This document shows positions 46,343 through 58,000 of a stretch of 64,000 nt of DNA, piece after piece; within the stretch, counting starts at the first letter, position 1, and every line of letters starts with the position of its first letter. Under the pieces are notes generated by a model, which was not told the origin of the DNA, ran no database searches, and saw only the letters and a program-made list of their open reading frames with translations. A program made the translations under genes and the position numbers. The stretch lies in contig NC_080586.1 of the NCBI RefSeq assembly GCF_029962835.1, positions 70,557,001-70,621,000 of the forward strand. The letters run 5' to 3'. Source of the stretch: Magnolia sinica. Its lineage: Eukaryota > Streptophyta > Magnoliopsida > Magnoliales > Magnoliaceae.

Positions 46343-47355
46343 CAATGTTTAAATATCTACCATATCGCCCTATATATCCCACAATATATCTTATATACCA
46401 CCTATACGATATGAAACACACAAGTAGTGGTGATATATCCCGTATATTCGATCCGGTGAGCTGTTTTCAATTTTTGATCTTTTTTTTTTTTGAAATTATG
46501 TTAAATTAGTGTTCAATAGTTATAAATTCATTGGTTCTTTATATTTTGCATGAAAAATTATGGAATTGAAACTTTGATTTTGATATTTATTGATTCTTCA
46601 TATTTTGTATGCAAAATTATAGAGTTGGAACTTTGAATTCGACATCATTAGTTGTTCATGTTTTTTGCATTTTTTTTTTCTCAAAATTTTTCTTCAACCA
46701 GCTATCAATTGAGATTAATTTTAAAGTATTTAGGAATATTTGATACAATGATCATCACATATACTCTAATTTTGGAATTTGAGTGTAAGTTATCCGATTT
46801 AGAAAATTAGAAAATATTTGAAATTTCCTCAATCTTGCAAATTGCTTACAATGTTGCACTCCAAACATATAATCAAGCATGTATGGGGGTTGATCTACTG
46901 ATTTGTTAAATCCTTGTCAATTTTCAAAAAAATAAAAATCATCTTTTAATTAAATTTTATTAAAATATTATTTTTTTCAAAATTTCCATTCAACCAACTT
47001 GACCATTGAGGCTAATTTCAAAATGTTTACGAGTGTTTGATGAAACGATCACCACATACACTCTAAATGTCATGCATTCAATTTGAATATAGTTGCATTA
47101 CTTCAATTAGACAACGCTTAGGACCCTGTACAAAAGAAACTTATCATATACGCTTCTTTTTTGAGATGTTATGATTTAAAAGTGTGTAGTAAAGTCTTTT
47201 TTAACAATCCCCGAAGTTTCATTGAAAAATTCAACTATTTTCCTAATATTTGAGATAAATTATTCGATACAAACGATAAATGACATGCGATGGTCAATAC
47301 GAATCTGCATCCCAATGATGCAATACGGAACACAATACCAATATTTCGAACACTA
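46343..47355. mobile_element. Non-autonomous hAT-like element (1013 bp)
   Basis: Left end caatgtttaaatat; reverse complement of right end tagtgttcgaaatat. Flanks atcatgcc (46335-46342) and cccatgcc (47356-47363) match at 6 of 8 bases, consistent with an old 8-bp duplication. The right part parallels 11610-11886. AT-rich, non-coding. Confidence 0.6.
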
Positions 47356-48249
47356 CCCATGCCAACATGGTGGCAACCGGTATTAAAACCAGCCCAAAGA
47401 ATACATATGTGCCCCCGAAAGAGCTAGCAAGCAAAAGGCGAATTCCAAAGGCCGAGTTGCCGGAAATACCACTCACTACATGCACGAGGCAAACTCCCTC
47501 ATATCAGGAGATAAACATAGGAGACTTAAACTTCGCACTGTCGCAGACACCTGTTGTACCACCAACACCAAGAAAGGGGCATTTGAGAGCATGCAATGCC
47601 AACAAACTCACTGAGTACGACTAAAAGGTAAAAGTGCTGACCGGTGACAAAATACAAGCAAAAGCCCTTCATTTGGACAGGCTAGGCTGTTTGATTGATG
47701 CCTTGGCACCCTGAGCATCCATGAAGGGCGTAATGGATGGTTCCGATCATGGAGTGATGAGCATAATGCATAGAAAAGGGGCCCCTAGACTACTATTTTG
47801 GGTGGTCCAGCCGACTAAAAGTCGGGTAACCTGTAAATAATGCATGAAGGGAAATTTCCAAAAGAGGAGGAAATGTTTCAACTGGACACAAAAACAGACT
47901 TAAAGAACCTTGGGAAACACCAGTTGGGAACCCAACTGAACACCCATCTAGAAGAATATGAGATCAAAGGAAATTTTTCTTCTCATTTCCTAAATGATAA
48001 AAGAAAAAACTTTATCAAGTTCATTCCCATGACCCATGCATGCAGAGAGGAATTTGGTATTTTTCAATCCAACTACTACCCAACATTGCCAACTTCAAAT
48101 TACATATAATGTGGATATCTCCACCAAATTTCATATAACCATCAAAACACCCAAATACTCAATACATGTATCAATAAGAGATTGATATCTATAGTTTCTT
48201 ACATATAATTCACATCATAAGTCACTAGAAACAATAAAATACACAAGTC
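47356..48249. other. 3' flank of the peroxidase gene; unassigned open stretches
   Basis: Includes the presumed 3' untranslated region of the peroxidase gene (minus strand, below 48250). Plus-strand frames at 47367-47624 and 47840-48109 are open for 85 and 89 codons, but I recognise no family and see no splice or conservation support. They may be chance frames in less AT-rich DNA. Confidence 0.35.
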
Positions 48250-48374
48250 TCATGTCTCTCCAAGTGCTTTCTTGATGTCTTTCTGTGTTTTCAGTACCAA
48301 GAAGAATATATCAAAACAAACAAAAGACGACAAGAGCTCATCAAAAAACAAAACAACATATAGCATGTATAAAT

Positions 48375-48434
<60 letters not shown>

Positions 48435-48950
48435 ACCTCATGGGAACTTCCCATGAGGTCAAGCTGTGTGGGCCCCACCATGATGTGTGTCAAACATCAA
48501 CACCATGTATTTGATGGATCCCCTTTAGGTTATGGGATATCCCAAAAATCAGCAGTATACAGAACTCAGGTGGGCCATATCATCTAAAACTATGTGAAGA
48601 TATGCATAAAACATATAAAAGCACTTAGTGGGGCCCACCTAAGTTTTGGATGCGGCTGAAACTTGGTCTGAACCCTCATCTAAGAGGGACACAATGGATG
48701 GGCTGGATTTGTGAACCACATCTCGATGAGCCCAATAAATGATTATGAAGGTTTTAATGAGAGGGTAACCCCTCTCAATTGTTGTATGTGGTGTGGCCCA
48801 CCCAAGTCAACCTCATGGGAAATTCCCATGAGGTCGACCTCATAGTACCATTTCACACACACACACACACTTTATTCATGGGATGCCGCATCACATGGAC
48901 TGTTCAGATTAGACGGCCATGACACGTGCAAAGGTGCGCACGTGAGCATG

Positions 48951-49036
<86 letters not shown>

Positions 49037-52000
49037 GCTCTACTGCTCTCACAGCACTGTAAGTTATAGTACCTCCTAGGTGCATTAGGACACTTAGTCC
49101 AATCCACTGATCTAGACTGTTCATTATGTTTAGCACACACTCCATGGTTATCATGCAAACATCCCACCAATCTGAAAAATATTAACCATTCAATAATGGT
49201 CGTTAATATGGACTGTCAGGATCGTTTACACAAAAATAGGTCCAATCCTCAATTTGATCCATCTGTTTGTTAGGGCACATCATGGATTCCTTGTGATTCT
49301 AAAGAATCACTTTTCTTAGGCAATCATAACCATCACATCCATAGCTTAAAAAATGGATGACTGTAGAAAAACAAGGTCAAATCAAGGATGTATTTTTATT
49401 TTTTATTTTTTGATGTATTGGATCATCTGATCAGTGCGATCTTTGCATGGTGGCCTCCGAAATGTGCTCTGGACTTAATAGACAGTTCAGATCATTCGAT
49501 TAGACTGTCCAAGTGAACCAATGAAACTAGGAGCACCATAACTTACAGTGCTTTAAGAGAATTGGAGGATTTCTTATACATCCAAGTATAACTAAATTAG
49601 AGCAAGAAGAACAAGAGCAGGTGTAAAAAAAAAAGTCCAATAGGGCATACCTCGATGGACAGTGGGGGGGTGGTTGTGCCGAAACGAGCAAGGACCTTGC
49701 CTTTCTTATCAACTAGAAACTTGGTGAAGTTCCACCTGACTCTGGATCCCAAGAATGAGGGGGTGCTGTCTTTGAGAAATTTGTAGACTGGTGCTGTCTT
49801 GGGACCGTTCACACAAACCTAGAAAACAGATGCAGGCATTGATTTTTCATATCGAGGTAATACGCATATTGAACTACACAACTGAAAATAAAAAAGACGA
49901 TGATAATGATGATGAAATGAAGATAAAAAGGAGGAATGTTCACATTGAAGTACTGTATGTGAATGCATGAGATATACTTTCAAGGATGATATATTCTTTG
50001 TGAACATTCCTTACCCAATGCAGGCAACTGCGCTTACTCCATATAGTAGTGATGCGTTCCCTCCTCTTGTCATGGTGGCTCCTTTGAGTCCGAGTGAAGT
50101 TGTTCTTGAGTCAGTGGACAAGCTACTAAAGGTATATACTCAGAGGAAACACAAGGACCAACCCTCAAGGATGCTCGATCACCGCCTATCCTCGGACTTG
50201 ATTCCTGTGTCAGCTTTTTAGGACTAGCCAATTGCCCTTTGAAAAGTAAAACGTCCATGTACCTCTCATCCTATTAGCAATTTTGTGTCCTGTCAATCTA
50301 TTTATCCATCTCGTAAAGTATTCATTTCCTCTATATGATCTATTTCTATCCCTTAGTCGCAAATGCCTTGGCTGATCCTAGTTAGAAAGCTATTATGATG
50401 GAGGAAACGGTTGCTCTTGAGAAATAGGGAACATGGGCTGGTCGAGTGCCCTGAAGGTCAACATGTAGTCGGTTGTGAATGGATGTTTACCATCAGACAG
50501 CTTAGACGGCTTTTTCATGACACACAAGGCATCTATGTGCTTTCTATATGTGGCTGTTCATCATGACTAGCCTCTTCATCAACTAGATGTGAAGAACGCA
50601 TTCATGACAATCTTCATAAGAGGTTTATGTCTCTTCCCCCTGGTTCCTGTCCATTAGCACAATTTCCCAATGTGTGGTTTGAGGAATTCCGGAATGTTCT
50701 TTCTACGATTGGGTTCTGTGTAAGTGCAAATCCTTCACGTCTTGGCAGCTTGTGGATGATATTGTTATCACTAGTGATCGTGAAAGTGGCATTACAGAGA
50801 TGAAACACTTTCTTGCCAGGTCTTTTGAAATTTAAAGACCAGGTCTTGCTCAAATACTTCTGGGGATTGAGGTTGCCTGATCTAAGAGAGGTATTTTCAT
50901 ACCCAACGAAAATGTCATGGATCTTCTCATGAAAGAGCGATGTTGTATGCTCATACTGCAAATACACCAACTGAGGTGAATCATCATCTCCATCATAAGG
51001 AGTCCAGGGTTTTTAACGATCCGGTAATACAACAGCAACTTCTCGGGAAGACGATCTAGTTGACCATTCCACGACCGGATATTGTATGTGTAGTGTGGTC
51101 AATCAATTCATGCAATCTCCATCTCATCATTTCAATGATGTGTACAAAATTCTTTGCTACTTGAAACTGGCTCTAGGAAGAGGACTTTTGTATACCAATT
51201 AGTGCTCTTAGTACTGATATCATTATATGTATCACCGATATAATCGCTGATACTCGGATATGTATTGCTGACCAAGGAAAACGAAGAGAAACACGAGGAA
51301 ATGGTGGAACTTCTCAATGAAACTTTGGGAGATGTTAAAATACATATATTTGCATATTTAGGAATCAAATAACCGCAAAAAAAGACGCATACATAATAAG
51401 TTTCTCTTTAATGGGGTCTAAAAGCATGTAACGCTGACTCAAGAAAACATTAGAGAAACATGGGGAAATTGGTGAAATTTTTCAATGATATTTCAAGAGA
51501 TTCTAAAATACATATATTTGCATATTTAAGAATCAAATAATATCGAAGAAGATATATATTTGCATATTTAGGAATCAAATAATAAGTTACCCTTGAATGA
51601 GGCCTAAAAGCATGTATCATTGACTCAAGGAAACAATGGGGAAACATGGGGAAAATGGTGGATCCATTCATTCATGCATGCACATACATACATACATACA
51701 AACACACATGCATGATCCATCCATCCACGCACACACGCATGCACACATCCATCCATCCAAGCAACCAACCATTCATCCATACATACATACATACAAACAC
51801 ACATGCATGATCCATCCATCCACACACACACACATGCACACATCCATCCATCCAACCAACCAACCATTCATCCATACATACATACATATAAACACACATG
51901 CATGATCCATTCATCCACGCACACACACATGCACACATCCATCCATCCAACCAACCAACCATCCATACATACATACATCCATGATCCATACATACATATA

Positions 52001-55000
52001 TCCATGATCCATCCATCCATCCATGCATGCATGCATACATATACACACATACAAATATGCATTTCATCATGCAACCATGCACCCATAAAAAAGAAATTTT
52101 GAAATGGATTTTTTACTAATAAACAGATTTTTGGTGATATTGATGCATTGACGATATTGTAATATCGCCGATACAAGTGATACTTGGAATTTACACAATC
52201 GACAATATTGGCGATATATTGGCGATACAAGTGACACCTGAAATTCACAGTAAAAAATATTGGCGATACATTGGGGATACTACTAGTGTTATCAATATCG
52301 CCGAGCTGGAGATGTGGATAATATCAGGGATATTATCGATAATGTCAGGGATACTCCAAACAATGATACCAATATATGACCATATGCACATTCAGGCATA
52401 TTGTGATGCAAAATGGACAATCTTCTAGTGATAGACAATCCACATCTAGTTATTGCAATTTGTAGGAGGCAATCTTATTACATGGAAAAGCAAGTAATAA
52501 TTTGCCGTTGCTCGTTCGTAGGCTGAAGTTGAATACCACTCCATGGCTCATGCCGCGTGTGAGATTATTTGGCTTCAGTTTCTCCTTCGAGACATGCACA
52601 TTGTAGTCCCCACTCTTATTTCATTGTATTGTGACAATCAGGCTGCCATCCATCTTGCGTCTAATCCTCTTTTATGAGAGGTGAAACACAGAGAAGTTGA
52701 TTGTCACTTTGTATGTGAGAAGATATCTCCTAGATTACTTTATGGTCCTCATGTTCAGTACAACAATCAGTTGGCGAATATTCTTACCAAGGCCATCCAT
52801 CTTTCTCATCTTCACGTGATCATGGGCAACCTAAGCATGAGACACATCTTTGCTCCAACTTGAGGAAAGGTGTATGAGGAGTGATGTTGTGTGTGTGCAT
52901 GCATTTCATATTGGGGTGTGTTTATGGCATGACTTAGCTAGGTGTGCATTATATTTGGTGCTCCCTTAGGACACCATACCTTTTAATGTTGCTTAGAGTT
53001 TTATCATAAAGTATTAGGGTGTGAGAGACTAGATTATTCTCGACTCAACCATCTTCTCCCCAAAACTCCCTTCTCATCTATTCAGTGCACCTTTCACACA
53101 CTACACCAAAATTGGACCTGCAAGGCATAAATTAGGCAATGTGAACTATTCGGTCGGTAGGGTTCACTCAGGATGCAACTTCTCAAAAATCAGACCATTG
53201 GCTGAATACACACATTAGCAATATCCAAGTCGTACATGTGGTGGATCCCAATCCATAGATGCAATGCCTCAAACTGAATCATGTTCATTAGGTGTATCAA
53301 TGAGTTGGATAAGTGAGAAGGGTGCCCCACTTGTAGCAAATGAAATCCCAGACCAAAAGGTACTGGTGAAATCAATTTCCTACAAGAAATTGTTTTTCAT
53401 GTATGTTTACTCAACATGTTTTGAATATTTTTGGCGGGTGCTTGTCTAAATAAAAGATCATGGAAAAAGGAGATTGGCATCATTCCATGTATGACACCGG
53501 GAAGGGTGTGATGAGGAAGATCACCGTCTACCTCAAGTGTGTAAAACCTATTATCCACAAGAAAAAAAAAAATTTGAAATTCGGAATTCTATTAATCAAT
53601 AATGCTTAGACTTCCTAATTACATCACTTATAAAGAAAAGCAAAACCCTCATTAGGAGTCCTAATTTGACTAAACTAAAATTTATCCGAAAAAGTAAATT
53701 TTACTAAAAATAAAAAGTCTTAATTTAATCATGTCGGATGATTCCCGGCATGATTAGAAGCAAATTCTAAGAATGCATATACTAAAACTCTAAAACGAAT
53801 GAGACATGTCCAAATTAAAACTTACTAAAAATAGTAAGTTTTTCCTAAAACTGCAATTTTGAATTGGAAGGAAGCGTTTTCTTGCAAAATGGAGCGACGC
53901 AACCCACTTACGTGGGTCGGTTGACCTCGGATCGCCTATTACAGTCAAAATTCATGGGTTTTGCATCCCATAACAATACCCGGATCAAAAGTTATGGCCG
54001 ATTTATAGTTCACACTTCAAATGGAAATTTCTCCCTATCAGGAATGAATTTCTTCGATCCAGACGCACCTATGGCCCAATTACGACATGCCCTACGTAGA
54101 AATGGGCCTAAATCTACCGGACTACGTCCGCTTACGTTCAGGCTTCTTTATGTCTAGTTGTGACAAGAATAGGTTTGCGGCTTGCTCTACAACAGTTCCC
54201 CCCACTTGAAAAGAACTCGTCCCCAAGTTATCCATCAAAATCGGCTCATGATACTCGTACAAATCTGTCGCATTGAATGTTCACAAGATCTCTAAGTCCT
54301 CAGGAAGAACAACGACATAGGCGTTATCATTAATTTTCCTATGTATTGAGACTTGGCCTATCTTATTATTTCCCAGCTTGTTATATGTCATAGGCGAAAA
54401 TCACTCCTTGTGTAGGTGAACCAACATGTTATCACCCCTTCCAACACTTTCTGGCACCGATGTTTATTAGTCTCTTCTTGTACTCGGCGTTAGACGCCTA
54501 TAAAAAAATTTTAACATCAGCATACATAGTCGTGATCCAATCCGCCACATTTTCCGCAACAACACTCATTCCTAGTAACTTAGGCAACGAGACCAAGTCG
54601 AGTGTATGCTTGGGAACTCAACCATACACAACCTCGAATGGAGAGTTGCTGATGGATCGATTCTGCATGTTGTTGAAGGCGAACTTCGCCTGAGCTAAAG
54701 CAAGATCCTAGTGCTTAGGCTCATCACCAAAGATATAACGTATGAGGTTCACGATTCACCACTTCTGTTTGTCCATCCGTCTAAGGGTCGTACGAACTGT
54801 TAAATTGCAATGTGGTGTCAAATCGCCATCACAAAGTCCTCCAAAGTGATTGAGGAACTTTGCGCGTTCTAGGGTAATAATCTCGTGGACACCATGTAGT
54901 CGCACGGCCTCTCTGTAGAACAGATTGGCTACATGGGTAGCATCGAGAGTCTTCTTGCACAGGATGAGGTGGGCTATCTTAGAGAACTTGTCAACCACCA

Positions 55001-58000
55001 CAAACATTGAATCCATACCTCGCTGGGTCTGCATAAGACCAAGCATGAAATCAATGGACAAGTCCTCCAAGGGCCATCAGGTATAGGTAAAGGGGTGTAA
55101 GGCCTATGTTCTGTGATTGCCCCTTAGATGTTTGACATATATGGCACTTCTGCACTACTTTTCGACATCACTCTTCAACTATGGCCAAAAGTATCGTTCC
55201 TCCAAAAGGGTTATCGTCTTGTCTCGCCCTAGAGTGACTGTTGAGGCCACCACCATGCAACTCCTGAATGACGCGCTCTCACAGTGAACTCCGCGGAATG
55301 CATAACTAGTTTCCCTTGAAGAGAAAACCGTCCTAGATATGCAAGTCACTCGGCTGACCAGCCTGGCATCTCGCCCATGCATCCTTGAAGTCGTTGTCAT
55401 CTGCATATAATTCTTTGAAGCACTCAAACCCCATGACCTTATTACTCATGGTAACCAATAAGGTTGCTTGTCTACTAAGTGCATCAACAACCTTATTCTG
55501 CTTCCCTGCTTTATGTTTCAACACGAATATGAATTCTGGCAAGAAAGAAATTTATTTGGCATGCAGACGATTGGCATTAGCTTGATTGTTAATATATTTG
55601 AGGGCCTGATGGTCCGTATAGAGAATAAACTCCCTTTGGATCAGATAGTGTCTCCAATGGCACAGGGCCTAGACGATTGCATATAACTCCAGCTCGTATG
55701 TCGACCACTTTTTACAATCCTCACTTAGCTACTCACTGTAGAATGCTACAGGTATGTCCTCTTGAGACAACACGCCTCCAATACCCACAGAAAAAGCATC
55801 GCACTCTACCTTGAATAGCCTGTCAAAGCTAGAGAGCACAAGGATTAGGGTGATAGACAATCGCTCCTTAATCTCTGCAAAGCTTTGGTCTGCTTCCTCG
55901 GTCCACTGAAACTGACATTTCTTCATACAATCAGTAATTAGGGCCACGATAGTACTAAAGTTCCTCACAAACCGACAATAGAAAGTCGTCAACCCATGAG
56001 AACTTCACACTTCATGAATATTTTTTAGAACCAACCACTCCCTTATGGCTTTTACTTTCTCTTCATCCACACAAATTCCCGTGGACATCACCACAAAGCC
56101 CAAAAATAAGAGGCCGTCACTCAGAAAACTGCACTTCTTCATATTGAGAGAAAGTTTGTTTTTTGTAAGCATCTGCCTAAGATGCTCCACATAATTTGCC
56201 TCACCCTGGCTTTAAATCATAATATCATTGAAATAGACTACTAAAAATCTCCTAATAAAGAATTTCAAAACCTGATTCATTAACCTCATAAACGTACTAG
56301 ATGCATTCGAGAGTCCAAAGGTCATAACCAACCACTCACATAGACCCTCCTTAGTCTTAAACGTTGTTTTCCACTCGTCACCCGGCCAAATACGGATCTT
56401 ATGGTAACTGTTCCTTAGATCGAGTTTAGAGAATATCTTTGCCCCTTCCAGCATGTCTAACATGCCGTCCAATCGTGGTATAGGAAACCGATACTTCATA
56501 GTTATTTGGTTTATGACTCAATTGTCAATACACATGTGCCAATTCCCGTCCTCCTTAGGCGTCAACAAGGCTGTCATACACATTGGCTCATGCTTTCTCT
56601 CACTAGACCCTTACAAATCACTTCCTCCACTTGCCCTTGCAAGATCTCGTACTCTTTCGGACTCATCCAATAATGAGGGCGATTAGGCAGACTTGTCCCT
56701 GAGACAAGGTCAATATGATGTTGTATATCCCGAATGGGGGGTAACCCAGCGGGAAGTTCATCAAGCATGATTGCCTTGAATTCCTGTAACATTGGTTTCA
56801 ACTTCTCAAGAATACACGTGAGCTCTACTTCTACCCCATTTACTACCAGTGCATATATCTCTCCCGTCTCCTCGAATTCTTTCACGAAATCCCGTATGGT
56901 TAGGAGGGATCACCCCTCCACTTTAGAAGTCTCAGGTTGGTTCTCCATTCTCATAGGGGCAAGGATAATCTGTCGACTATCTTTGACAAAGTTAAATATA
57001 TTATCCCGACCTCTATGTGTAGCATCAACATCATACTATCATGGTCAACCAAGTAACATATGACAAGCTTCCATGTCAACTACATCACACATTACTTCAT
57101 CCTTATAGTATTTACCAACTCACTCCTAACCATTACTATTCTTGTTGTCCGTTGCACATGGCCAAAATATCTAAGTCTACTTTTCCTCATCTTAGCGCGA
57201 CTCCTACGATTCCCTATAATGCGTTCATATCTAATTATATCCTTGTCTATCTTATGGCTATCCTATATGTTAAAGTAGGAAACTTTGTAATTTAGGTGGT
57301 CCTATGGACTAACGTATGTCTTTTCTCATAGGTTAGTAATACAAATTAGAGAAAGAGTGGTGGAAAAGAGCCCTAATTTCAATTACCCCCTAATTGTGGG
57401 GGTATGAGAGCTAGAGTTTGCAAAAACTTAGCCTCCCCTGCTTTCTTCTCTAGTAGCCGCCGCCATTCAAATCCGGCCACCGCCATATCATCTTCTCCCT
57501 TTGCCCTTGACAGGGAAGCAGCATGCATTCCCTCCTCCATCTTACCACGGTCCTTACTCCTTACCTCTTCCCTACAACCACCATTGTGCAAACCCATCTC
57601 TGCCCATCGGCGCTCCGGCAACATGCATTGTCTCTCCTCCATCTCTGCTCGTCGACACTCTGACAACACCGCGACCCAACGCCATCTGCCACTGCCATTG
57701 CAACTCCCAACCAATAGGGTTGCCAATGAGCCTGGCTTGGGGTGGGTCTTGGCCCTGATTTTGAACTGTTTTAGGCCAGGCCTATTCAAAATTCTAATTT
57801 TTCAAGCCCGAGCCCAGCCCATTGACACCCCGACCAACCACCGCCCTCTGCCACCGCAAACCTAGCCATCATTGTACCACCACTGCCATTTCGTCTTCGA
57901 TCGTTGTCGGTCCTTCCAAACGCCTTCAAAAGAATCTTCAAAACCCACCTCGCAGGGACCCTCACGTCTGAAATTCAAACTCCGCTTCTGCTTTCTTCAT

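Larger units (their letters stand above)
48283..49650 (-). other. GPX intron 5 (1.4 kb) with microsatellites and two MITEs
   Basis: Donor gtatgc after exon 5, acceptor cag before exon 6. Contains (TC)n tracts at 48378-48432 and 48952-48995, an (AT)n tract at 49004-49031, a short (AC)n tract at 48855-48871, and two inverted-repeat elements. Confidence 0.85.
49985..53100 (+). pseudogene. Ty1-copia element remnant: reverse transcriptase, RNase H and 3' LTR
   Basis: Plus-strand copia polyprotein pieces. 49985-50220 has the pre-RT region ending [15 protein letters not shown]. 50385-51190 is RT in several frames ([26 protein letters not shown] and GRGLLYTN). After the nested hAT-like element, 52390-52860 gives RNase H ([27 protein letters not shown] and [15 protein letters not shown]). 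A purine-rich tract near 52862-52880 precedes a probable 3' LTR beginning tgttgtgtgtg. Many stops; integrase and gag are missing on the left. Confidence 0.8.

Noticed and set aside
47367-48109. Plus-strand frames of 85 and 89 codons downstream of GPX
   Set aside because: Not recognised, no shared frame or splice signals between them; reported only as unassigned.
48250-48587. Frames with Ser-Leu or Arg-Glu repeats
   Set aside because: Created by (TC)n microsatellites; only the last 33 bp on the minus strand (48250-48282) are real, as GPX exon 6.
51625-52105. Several open frames on both strands in the catc/cata region
   Set aside because: Produced by the tetranucleotide minisatellite; low complexity, no stops by composition only.
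57379-57865. Overlapping long frames on both strands in GC-rich DNA
   Set aside because: No domain, no splice support and both strands open, which GC-rich DNA gives by chance.
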